A stretch of 64,000 bases of DNA from Terriglobales bacterium. Lineage in GTDB: Bacteria; Acidobacteriota; Terriglobia; Terriglobales; Acidobacteriaceae. The position numbers and the translations under genes were made by a program. Below the pieces are notes generated by a model, which was not told the origin of the DNA, did no database searches, and saw only the letters and a list, made by a program, of their open reading frames with translations. The stretch spans positions 1-64,000 of the forward strand of contig JAATGG010000264.1 of assembly GCA_015654835.1 (NCBI GenBank), in the 5' to 3' direction. Positions 8,545 to 16,548 of this stretch are shown here, piece after piece (positions within the stretch are counted from its first letter, which is position 1; every line of letters begins with the position of its first letter).

Positions 8545-8952
8545 TTACTCTTTGTGCGTTATTGCTGCAATCAACAGGAGTCCACGCTTCTCGTCTGTCG
8601 TCCGGTTCCCGGCGTGCGTCTCAGTGTGGGCTTCATCCGTGGATCCCCCCACTTCGCCCGCCCACTCCGGTTCGGCCGCCAGTTCGCTCGCGGCGCTGTG
8701 CACACGCGACGGCTTCTCCGCCGCTCCGTTTCGTGCCGTCCTCTCCGCGAGTTCCATCAACAGGCGGGCGCTCTGCACATTCCCGCCCAGCGTGCTCTTC
8801 ACCAGGGACTCCGCAATCTCCGCACTGTTTTTTGAAAGCGCCTCGTCCGCGGCCTTGTTCATCTTTGCGCCGCCGCGGCTCGCCGCTTTCTTCTGCGAAC
8901 TCTTGCGTTTCCCCTTCTTGGCTACTGCAGTTTTCTGATTCGCTTCCACCAT
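8545..8952 (-). CDS. small basic protein upstream of terminase (small-terminase position)
   Basis: About 135 aa from the ATG at 8952 (MVEANQKTAV). The longer track start adds a low-complexity leader and I prefer the internal ATG. Residues 7-30 are very rich in Lys, Arg and Ser, followed by a helical segment (EALSKNSAEIAESLVKSTLGG, SARLLMELAERTARN) and a polar tail. I do not recognise a small-terminase HTH. Position directly before the large terminase suggests a DNA-recognition or packaging accessory, but it could be an unrelated hypothetical protein. Confidence 0.45.
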   Translation of the reverse strand: MVEANQKTAVAKKGKRKSSQKKAASRGGAKMNKAADEALSKNSAEIAESLVKSTLGGNVQSARLLMELAERTARNGAAEKPSRVHSAASELAAEPEWAGEVGGSTDEAHTETHAGNRTTDEKRGLLLIAAITHKE

Positions 8953-9306
8953 CGACCCGCCATTCCCGTCCCACCGTTCCGCGGGTATGAGTAACTCACT
9001 CGAAAAAAGGAAGAACGGCTCTGTTCCGCCGCTCTTGACTTTCCTCGTCTTGTGTCCGCGAACTCGCGGAAGTGGCACGAAACAGATCTGGAAAGCTCAC
9101 CCGCTTTCCTCTGTCCTTCTCTCTTCTTTTTGAATTGTTCTTAGCCTAACCAATCCCGCCCAAATTCCCTGCAATTCTCCCCGGCACATTTTGTCCCTTC
9201 CTTTGAGCCTGTTACCGCCAGTGCCTCTTCTCCCCTCTTTGACAAGAACGCGAACGGGCACAGCAAAAAGCACCCCGGCGCGGCTCGCCGAATCCTCTCT
9301 TCCCCA
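8953..9306. other. divergent intergenic region, right edge of phage module
   Basis: This 354-nt gap separates the minus-strand phage module from the plus-strand peptidase gene. A TTGACA lies at 9239-9244 on the plus strand, but no convincing -10 follows. I see no tRNA, att-like repeat or integrase at this edge, so the module boundary is set only by gene content. Confidence 0.4.
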
Positions 9307-10332
9307 ATGCTCTACCATGGACCGGTGACGACTTCTTCCCTCCACACTCCCGTTCTCCTCGTTCATGGCGGCGCCTGGGCCATTCCCGCCGATGCCGCAG
9401 CCGCCCATGAAACCGGCGTCCGCAATGCCCTCGAAGCGGGCCATGCCGTCCTTTCCCGCGGCGGTTCTGCCCTCGATGCGGTTCAAGCCTCCGTCACCGT
9501 TCTTGAAGACGACCCCACCTTCGACGCCGGCCGCGGCAGCTTTCTCACCGCCGATGGCCGCGTGCAGCTAGATGCCCTGCTCATGGACGGTGGCCGCATG
9601 AAAGCCGGTGGCGTCGCCTGCGTCGAGCGGCTGCGCAATCCCATCCAGGCCGCGCGCCTGGTGCTCGAACAGAGCCCCCACGTCTATTTCGTAGGGACCG
9701 GTGCTGAAAATTTCGCCCACGCCCACGGCATGAATCTCATCGACAATGCCGAGTTGGTCCTCGACCGCGAACGCGAGCGCCTTGCCCATGCGCAGGCTCG
9801 CCAGTCCGCCGGCTTGGCCGATATCACCTTCTCCGGCCACCAGCCGTCCGTCGATCCCGCCCTGTGCGACGACAAGAGCCCTGAAACCGCCTTCGCACCT
9901 GATCCGGATTCCGCCCTGCTGAATTCTCATGACACCGTGGGCGCGGTCGCTCTCGATGTCCACGGCGATCTTGCCGCCGCTACTTCCACCGGCGGCACCC
10001 TCAACAAGACTCCCGGCCGCGTCGGCGATTCTTCGCTCATCGGCTGCGGCTGCTACGCCGACAATCTTGCCGCCGCCGTTTCTCTCACCGGATGGGGCGA
10101 ACCCATCATGAAGCTGGTCCTCGGCAAATGGGCCACCGACCGCGTCGCAGCCGGCACCCATCCCGAGCTCGCCGCCCGCGAGGCCATCGCCTATCTCTAC
10201 AACCGCCTCGGCGGACACGGCGGCATCATCCTGCTCGGCCCCGACGGCCGCTTCGGCTTCGCCCACAACACCCCCGCCATGGCCTGGGGCCTCGCCACCG
10301 CCACCGGACTCCACACCGGACTCACCGTCTAA
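9307..10332 (+). CDS. iaaA: isoaspartyl peptidase / L-asparaginase (Ntn hydrolase)
   Basis: A 341-aa plant-type (type III) asparaginase. These autocleave in front of a catalytic Thr and hydrolyse isoaspartyl dipeptides and L-asparagine. The N-terminal PVLLVHGGAWAI is diagnostic, FDAGRGSFLTADG follows, and HDTVGAVALD contains the autocleavage Thr at about residue 210. The substrate loop STGGTLNKTPGRVGDS and a C-terminal GGHGGIILL complete the family pattern. Start is ATG 9307; GTG 9325 is an alternative closer to the conserved domain. No signal peptide, so cytoplasmic. Maf follows within 20 nt, likely co-transcribed. Confidence 0.9.
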   Translation: MLYHGPVTTSSLHTPVLLVHGGAWAIPADAAAAHETGVRNALEAGHAVLSRGGSALDAVQASVTVLEDDPTFDAGRGSFLTADGRVQLDALLMDGGRMKAGGVACVERLRNPIQAARLVLEQSPHVYFVGTGAENFAHAHGMNLIDNAELVLDRERERLAHAQARQSAGLADITFSGHQPSVDPALCDDKSPETAFAPDPDSALLNSHDTVGAVALDVHGDLAAATSTGGTLNKTPGRVGDSSLIGCGCYADNLAAAVSLTGWGEPIMKLVLGKWATDRVAAGTHPELAAREAIAYLYNRLGGHGGIILLGPDGRFGFAHNTPAMAWGLATATGLHTGLTV

Positions 10333-10352
10333 TCTGGTTTAAATTTCTAGAT

Positions 10353-10961
10353 ATGCTGGTTCTCGCTTCCGCCTCGCCTCGTCGCCGCGAACTCCTCACC
10401 CAGGCCGGCTTTTCCTTCACCGTGCACCCTGCCAACATCCCCGAAGACCTGGCGCCCGGCGAAGACCCCATCGCCTATGTGACCCGTCTCGCCCGCCAAA
10501 AGGCTGAAACCGTCTTTCGCGAACTGGCCGACGCTCCATGGGTCCGGCAAGCCGCATCGGCCAACCAGCCTCTGATCGTCTTGGGCGCCGATACCACCGT
10601 GACCATCGACGACCGCATCCTCGGCAAACCCGAAGACGCCGCCGATGCCGCCCGCATGTTGCGCCTGCTCTCCGGCCGTACCCATCGCGTAATCACCGGC
10701 GTTGCCGTCATCACCGCCGATGCCGCCGAGATAGCCGCCGAAGTCACCGCCGTCCGCTTTCTCACTCTCTCTGAAGAAGACATCGCCGCCTACATCGCCA
10801 CCGGCGAGCCCATGGACAAGGCCGGAGCCTACGCCATCCAGGGCTGCGCCGCTCGCTGGATTCCCCGCATCGAAGGCTGCTACTTCAACGTAGTCGGCCT
10901 CCCCCTCGCCCTGGTCTCCACCCTTCTCTCCGCCACATCACCAGCCACCGGCAGCAGGTAA
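10353..10961 (+). CDS. maf: Maf nucleoside-triphosphate pyrophosphatase
   Basis: 202 aa from ATG 10353 (MLVLASASPRRRELL); the track ORF begins 261 nt upstream, inside the peptidase gene, and is not the real start. Maf proteins hydrolyse dTTP, UTP or modified nucleotides to monophosphates. The signature SASPRRRELL is at the N-terminus, LGADTTVTIDDRILGKP supplies the catalytic Asp region, SGRTHRVITGVAVI follows, and GAYAIQGCAARWIPRIEGCYFNVVGLPL is the C-terminal hallmark. YxxxEPMDKAGAYAIQG fits the dTTP/UTP type. It sits 20 nt after the peptidase gene. Confidence 0.93.
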   Translation: MLVLASASPRRRELLTQAGFSFTVHPANIPEDLAPGEDPIAYVTRLARQKAETVFRELADAPWVRQAASANQPLIVLGADTTVTIDDRILGKPEDAADAARMLRLLSGRTHRVITGVAVITADAAEIAAEVTAVRFLTLSEEDIAAYIATGEPMDKAGAYAIQGCAARWIPRIEGCYFNVVGLPLALVSTLLSATSPATGSR

Positions 10962-11186
10962 CAAAGTCTAACTGGCAAGCAAGCCGCAGTCACAAGCATC
11001 GGCAAACAAAGCTGGCAACCTTCTCTTGCAGTTTCTATCTCGATAACGTCGTCCCGGGCAGGTCGAAAGGCTCGTCCACGTCACCGACGAACCTCCCGCA
11101 AAATCCTCCGCACTAAAAAGCCCAGCTTCATCCCCCGGAGCCCTCCGCGCTAAACTTTTAGCTACCTGACACCGAAGGAAAAATTC

Positions 11187-13169
11187 ATGCGGATTCGCAC
11201 CTTGCTCCATGGCGTGCTCCTGCTCCTGACCCTGTTTTTCCCAGTCTTCGCCCACGCCCAGTTCCAGCCCCCCACCGACGCAGAGCTCAAGATGACCTCC
11301 GATCCCAAAGCCCCCGGGGCAGCAGCCGTCTATCTCTATCGCGAAGAAACTACCGACGACATCCTCCACTTCCACAGCTACTACGAGCGCATCAAAGTGC
11401 TCGCGGAAAAAGGCAAGGAACTGGCCACGATCCGCGTCCCCTATGAGCCCGGCCAGTTCAAGGTCACCGGTATCAAGGGCCGCACCATCCACCCCGATGG
11501 AACCATCGTTCCGCTGACCACCAAGCCTGATGACCTCATGGACATAAAGAACGGCAAATCTCAAGTCAACACCATGGTCTTCACCCTGCCCAATGTTGAA
11601 GTCGGCAGCATCCTCGAGTATCGGCTTGAGCTTCGTTACGACGACAACATGGTCTCCTCGCCGACCTGGCATATTCAGCAGCCTTATTTCGTCCACAAAG
11701 CGCACTATATGTTCCGCGCTGTCGATGTCAACAGTGCCTGGCGTTCCATCACCAATGACCGCGGGCAACACCTCGGTCAGCTCATGTATGCCGTAACTTC
11801 CCTTCCTCTCGACTCGGTGGTTCAAAACGTCAGTGGCCGCTATACCGTCGATCTCACCGACATTCCCCCCACCCCGCACGAAGACTGGATGCCGCCGCTT
11901 AATACCATCAACAAACGCGTTGAGTTCTACTACACCTACGCTCACACAGGCGAGGAATTCTGGGACTCCGAAGGCAAGCGCTGGGCACGGGAAACCGGGG
12001 ACTTCACCACTCCCACTTCCCAGCTAAAAAAGACAGTCGCAGTGATCGTCGCTCCCACCGACACCGACGAGCAGAAAGCCCGCAAAATTTATGCAGCCGT
12101 CTTAAAGCTCGACAACACCAATTTCAGCCGCATAAAGTCCGAGGCCGAACGCAAAGCCGAGAAAATCAAAAGCATCAAGAACGCCGAAGATGTGTGGAAG
12201 CAGCAAAGCGGTTCTAGCGATGAAATCACTCTGCTCTACATAGCGCTCGGCCGCGCCGCCAATCTGAAAGTCTGGCCTGTGGAGGTGACCGACCGCAGTC
12301 GCGCCCTCTTCGATCCCCGCTTCTTAGACTCCGGTCAGTTGGACGATTATCTCGTCGAAGTCGAAATTGCAGGCAAGAGCATTCTCCTCGATCCAGGACA
12401 GAAAATGTGCACCTTCGGTCAGGTTCATTGGAAGCACGGCCTGGCCTCCGGATTCCATCTTGCCGCCAACGGACCGAGTCTTTCCACCACCCCCGCCGTC
12501 CTCTATAAGACCGCCGTGACAAAACGCATAGCCGATCTCCGGATCAATGCCGATGGAAGCATGAAAGGAACCGTGCGCATCGCGATGACCGGCCCCGAAG
12601 CACTGCACTGGCGCCAACTGGCCCTCCAAAACGACCCTGAAGAAATCAGAGAACGATTCGACGAACACATCCACAATGAAGTGCCCGATGGCGTTCAGGT
12701 CGAAACCGATCACTTCATCGGCTTGGACGATCCCGACGTCAATCTGCTCGCCATCGTCAACGTCAATGGCAACATGGGAACCGCCACCGGCAAGCGCCTC
12801 TTCCTGCCCGGCCTGTTCTTTGAATCGCGAAGCAAGCATCCCTTCGTCGCAGAAGACAAGCGCACCGCTCCCATCGACGTTCAATATGCCAGGGCCGTGC
12901 AAGACGATGTCACCTATCATCTGCCGGCCGGCTTCACCGCCGAGAGCGCGCCGCAAACGACCGACATTCAATGGCCCGACCATGCTTTCCTCAAGATCCT
13001 CTCCCTGCCCGCGGATGGCGCTGTCAAGGTGAAGCGGCTCCTGATCTATAATTTCACGCTCCTCACTCCCGACAATTACACGGAGCTTCACAACTTCTAT
13101 CAAAAGACCGCAACGGCCGATCAGCAGCAACTCGTGCTCATGCGCTCCCCAATCGCCAAAGGAAACTGA
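11187..13169 (+). CDS. exported DUF3857 transglutaminase-like protein, catalytic Cys absent
   Basis: 660 aa with a signal peptide (MRIRTLLHG then a hydrophobic run to AHA), so exported or periplasmic. Residues 25-220 form a DUF3857 beta domain (SYYERIKVLAEKG, YEPGQFKVTGIKGRTIHPDG, LPNVEVGSILEYRLEL). The following segment matches the transglutaminase-like core, but where the paralogue has GDCKDKTTLL this one reads SGSSDEITLL, and the catalytic His region is also not preserved. It is probably a non-catalytic binding paralogue. The next gene starts 3 nt after the stop, so the two are co-expressed. Substrate unknown. Confidence 0.78.
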   Translation: MRIRTLLHGVLLLLTLFFPVFAHAQFQPPTDAELKMTSDPKAPGAAAVYLYREETTDDILHFHSYYERIKVLAEKGKELATIRVPYEPGQFKVTGIKGRTIHPDGTIVPLTTKPDDLMDIKNGKSQVNTMVFTLPNVEVGSILEYRLELRYDDNMVSSPTWHIQQPYFVHKAHYMFRAVDVNSAWRSITNDRGQHLGQLMYAVTSLPLDSVVQNVSGRYTVDLTDIPPTPHEDWMPPLNTINKRVEFYYTYAHTGEEFWDSEGKRWARETGDFTTPTSQLKKTVAVIVAPTDTDEQKARKIYAAVLKLDNTNFSRIKSEAERKAEKIKSIKNAEDVWKQQSGSSDEITLLYIALGRAANLKVWPVEVTDRSRALFDPRFLDSGQLDDYLVEVEIAGKSILLDPGQKMCTFGQVHWKHGLASGFHLAANGPSLSTTPAVLYKTAVTKRIADLRINADGSMKGTVRIAMTGPEALHWRQLALQNDPEEIRERFDEHIHNEVPDGVQVETDHFIGLDDPDVNLLAIVNVNGNMGTATGKRLFLPGLFFESRSKHPFVAEDKRTAPIDVQYARAVQDDVTYHLPAGFTAESAPQTTDIQWPDHAFLKILSLPADGAVKVKRLLIYNFTLLTPDNYTELHNFYQKTATADQQQLVLMRSPIAKGN

Positions 13170-13171
13170 TC

Positions 13172-15166
13172 ATGGCCTCCGCGCTCTCCATCAAGGCTCT
13201 ACTCGCCCGGCTCACCATGCCCGCGCTGCTTCTCTGCGCCTGCCAGCCGGGCCTCGCCAGTTGGTTCAACAAAGATAAGCAGCCCCTGCCCCAATGGGGA
13301 CTCGACGCCGCGAAGACTCCCACGCCCGACTACGCCCGGAATGCCTCGGCCGTCGTCCTCTTCAATGAGTTCGTTGAAACCATCGACGCTCAGGGCCGCG
13401 CCGTCGAGCGGCAACGCCAGGCCGTTCGCATTCTCAAGCCGCAAGGCCGCGACAATATCTGTGAGGTCGATTACGACGACGATGAGAAGCTCAACTACTT
13501 CCGCGCCTGGACCCTCGCCGCCGATCAAAAGCAATTTCAGGCCCAGGACACCGACTTCGTCGAACACGGCGATACCGATGTTCCCGTCATGTATTCCACG
13601 CGCAAATATCGCATCGTCCAGCCCCCAGCCCTCGATGTGGGCGCCACCTTCTTCTGTGAGTCCGAGGAATTGCTCCAGCCCTATTTGCAGGAAAAAATCT
13701 GGCAGATCCAGAGCGACACCCCCATCGCTTTCCAGGCTCTTGAAGTCGACCTCCCCGCCGGTCGCGCCCATGCCGAAGCCTGGCGCAACCATCTCCCCGT
13801 CAAGCCGGTTGAAGTCGCTCCAAACCACTGGCGCTGGGAGCTCAAAGACGAGCCCGCGCTCATTCTCCGCGATATCCCCTCCAGCCCCGAATGGCCTGCC
13901 CTCGCCGCCCGCATGGATATCCAATGGGGAGATGCCGCCGTCGTCGGCACTGACAACCAGTGGCGCGCGATCGGCAAGTGGGTTACGACCCTCGAAGCAA
14001 ACCGCCCCGACCCGTCCCCCGAGATCGTAGACAAGGTTCAGCAGCTCATCGCCGGTGCGCCCGACTTCTACACCAAGCTAAGCCGCATCACCGAGTCCAT
14101 CCAGAAAAACATTCGTTACTTCATCGTCATGCGCGGCATCGGCGGCCTGCAGGCCAACCACGCCTCCGATATCTTCCACAACAAATATGGCGACTGCAAA
14201 GACAAGACCACTCTCCTCATCTCCATGTTGCAGGTCGCCGGCATCCAGGCCTTCTACGTTCCCGTGGATGACCGCCGCGGCGTTGTCGATCCTGACCAGC
14301 CCTCGCTGCTCGGCAATCACATGATCGCCGCCATCGAGCTTCCCAGCAACCTGCAAGACCCTCGTCTCCAGGCAGTCGTGAAGGCCAAAAACGGCAAGCG
14401 TTATCTCATCTTCGATCCCACCAACGAACACACCCCCGTCGGCAATCTGCCCTCTTATCTGCAAGGGGGATACGGCACTCTCGCCGCCGGACCCTCCAGC
14501 CAGATCATCGCTCTGCCTGTCCTCGATCCCGACGCCAACGGCACGGAGCAGAAAGGCTCCTTCACCCTCTCGGCCGACGGAACCCTCACCGGGATTGTCG
14601 ATACCTCTCACTCCGGTCCCGACGGCGCAGAGTTCCGCCTCTTCCTCAAAAAAACCGACGAGAAGGAACGAAAAACAATCTGGGAAACGCATGTCGCCTC
14701 CACCGTCCCCGGTGCCACCCTCGATGCCTTTGAATTCGTGCAGCCGCCTGCCCTCGACAAGCCCCTCGAATTCCATTACAAGTTCACCGCCGGCCAGTAC
14801 GCCCACACCGCCGGACCTCTCCTGCTGGTCCGCCCTCATGTCGTCGGTTCGTTCGCCCTGCCCTTCAACGACAAGCCCCGTACCCTCCCCATTGACCTGA
14901 ATGCCACCGGCCACTGGCATGACAGCTTCGATATCGCCATTCCCGCCGGCTATGTAGTCGATGAAATTCCCGACCCCGTAAAAATCGACGTGGCGTTCGC
15001 CAGCTATAGCTCCTCGGTAACCGCCAAGGCCAACCTGCTTCACTGCGAACGCGAATACATCGTCCGCCAGGTGCAGATTCCGCCCGATCAGGCCAATGCC
15101 TTCCGCAATCTCGAAGGCGTCATCCTGAGCGACGAAAAAGCCACCGCCGTTCTCAAAAAACAATAG
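13172..15166 (+). CDS. exported DUF3857 transglutaminase-like protein, active-site residues present
   Basis: 664 aa with an N-terminal export signal; LCACQPGLAS could also be a lipobox-like cleavage site. A DUF3857 domain (about residues 40-220) precedes a transglutaminase-like domain with HNKYGDCKDKTTLLISML (catalytic Cys about residue 350), GNHMIAAIEL (His) and YLIFDPTNEHT (Asp), a complete Cys-His-Asp triad. The C-terminal third is a beta-rich DUF2569-like or adhesin-like tail ending in YIVRQVQIPPDQ. Such proteins may act as periplasmic proteases or amide-bond enzymes, but substrates are unknown. It is the active-looking partner of the preceding paralogue. Confidence 0.8.
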   Translation: MASALSIKALLARLTMPALLLCACQPGLASWFNKDKQPLPQWGLDAAKTPTPDYARNASAVVLFNEFVETIDAQGRAVERQRQAVRILKPQGRDNICEVDYDDDEKLNYFRAWTLAADQKQFQAQDTDFVEHGDTDVPVMYSTRKYRIVQPPALDVGATFFCESEELLQPYLQEKIWQIQSDTPIAFQALEVDLPAGRAHAEAWRNHLPVKPVEVAPNHWRWELKDEPALILRDIPSSPEWPALAARMDIQWGDAAVVGTDNQWRAIGKWVTTLEANRPDPSPEIVDKVQQLIAGAPDFYTKLSRITESIQKNIRYFIVMRGIGGLQANHASDIFHNKYGDCKDKTTLLISMLQVAGIQAFYVPVDDRRGVVDPDQPSLLGNHMIAAIELPSNLQDPRLQAVVKAKNGKRYLIFDPTNEHTPVGNLPSYLQGGYGTLAAGPSSQIIALPVLDPDANGTEQKGSFTLSADGTLTGIVDTSHSGPDGAEFRLFLKKTDEKERKTIWETHVASTVPGATLDAFEFVQPPALDKPLEFHYKFTAGQYAHTAGPLLLVRPHVVGSFALPFNDKPRTLPIDLNATGHWHDSFDIAIPAGYVVDEIPDPVKIDVAFASYSSSVTAKANLLHCEREYIVRQVQIPPDQANAFRNLEGVILSDEKATAVLKKQ

Positions 15167-15345
15167 GAGATTCCAGCCAAAAGCCCACGCCCCCTTTGCC
15201 GCTCATCCGATGCCCCTCCACGGCAAAAACATACATGCCTCAAAGAAACGGGCTGTTGCCCAAATCGCGGTGCAACAGCCCCTTGCCAATGGCTATCATG
15301 GGGAGGGATGATAACGCTATCAGCCTTCCATCCTTCGAGGTACGC

Positions 15346-16299
15346 GTGACTGCCGATTCGCAAAATTCTGTCCTGGTTTACGACGTGGGAGGAAGCCACG
15401 TTTCCGCCGCCGTCTGCTACAAAGATGCCTATCGGCTTGGCTCCATCGTCGCCGCCCCGCATCCTGCCGAACAAACTCCGGATGCCTTCGTTCAAGTCCT
15501 CCACTCCCTCGGCCAGCAGGCATCCAGCGAGTCCGGCCAAATCCTCGGCGCGGAACTGGCCATGCCCGGCCCCTTCGATTACCAGGCCGGCGTCAGCCAG
15601 ATGCGCCACAAACTCCCCTATCTCTATGGAGTGAGTCTCCGCCAACTCCTTGCCCAGCGCTTCGGCTGGCAGCCGGAGCAGGTCCGCTTCCTCAACGATG
15701 CCGACGCCTTTCTCCTCGGAGAAGTTGGAGCCGGTGCCGCCCGCGGCGTCCCTCGGGCTGTCGGCATCACCCTCGGCACAGGAATCGGTTCCTCCTTCGC
15801 CGTCGATGGGCACGTTGTCACCGAAGGCCCCGGCGTCCCTCCCGGCGGAGAAATCTGGAACCTCCCCTATGAGGCTGGCATCGTCGAAGATGCCCTCTCG
15901 ACCCGGGCCATCCGCCGCGACTACCAGCAGCGTACCGGCGTCCTTCGTGAGGTGTCTGCCATCGCCGCTTCCGCGCCCGGCGATCCCGATGCTGCCGCAA
16001 TCTTTACCGAATTCGGCCGTCACCTCGGCCAGGCGTTGCGCCTCGTCCTCGCCCAGTTCGCTCCCGACGTCATCGTCATCGGCGGAGGCATCTCCCGTTC
16101 CGCGCCTCTGTTTCTCGCCGCCGCCCAGCGCGAGTTGGAGAATCCCCGCTTCCGTCTCCAGGCCTCCACCCTGCTCGATCACGCACCGCTGGTCGGTGGC
16201 GGCGTTGCCTGGTTCAGCGAAGCGGACAGCCCAATCGCCCCCAATCCCCCCGCTCCGCCCTCCGCGGATTCGCTACCGGCAGCCGGCAAAGTTCGTTAA
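15346..16299 (+). CDS. ROK family sugar kinase/regulator
   Basis: About 317 aa from GTG 15346, chosen for a GAGG ribosome site 7 nt upstream; the track start adds 50 unlikely residues. Motifs are VLVYDVGGSHVSAAV (phosphate-1 loop), LNDADAFLLGE, GITLGTGIGSSFAV (phosphate-2), and DVIVIGGGISRS (adenosine site). ROK proteins include glucokinases and repressors; there is no N-terminal HTH, so a kinase is more likely. The usual zinc cluster CxCGxxGCxE after the GxGG block is absent (PPGGEIWNLPYEAG), so it belongs to a zinc-free branch. Sugar specificity cannot be read. Confidence 0.78.
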   Translation: MTADSQNSVLVYDVGGSHVSAAVCYKDAYRLGSIVAAPHPAEQTPDAFVQVLHSLGQQASSESGQILGAELAMPGPFDYQAGVSQMRHKLPYLYGVSLRQLLAQRFGWQPEQVRFLNDADAFLLGEVGAGAARGVPRAVGITLGTGIGSSFAVDGHVVTEGPGVPPGGEIWNLPYEAGIVEDALSTRAIRRDYQQRTGVLREVSAIAASAPGDPDAAAIFTEFGRHLGQALRLVLAQFAPDVIVIGGGISRSAPLFLAAAQRELENPRFRLQASTLLDHAPLVGGGVAWFSEADSPIAPNPPAPPSADSLPAAGKVR

Positions 16300-16548
16300 C
16301 CGCGCGCCCTTGCGCGAAATGCTCTGGCCAGCCTGTTCCTGTCTCGGCAATACGCGGCGGAAACAGGCTCTCCAGCCCCGGATCGCAATCCCCCATTTTT
16401 GAGCGGCCCCGCTTCCGCCCGAAGCATTTCCTCTGTGCTCGAACGAACTGCGTTTCAAATCCCAATCGATGCGCCACGACCGCCTCGCTGCTCCCGCAAG
16501 CAAGCCATCCCGCCCAACCCCGTAAGATAGTGGCTGAGCCTGAAAGCC
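16300..16548. other. intergenic region before mutS2
   Basis: No gene is seen. An imperfect inverted repeat (AGCCTGTT near 16349 and AAACAGGCT near 16363-16371) could form a hairpin downstream of the ROK gene but has no T tract. A TAAGAT at about 16526 might be a -10 element for mutS2. Confidence 0.3.
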
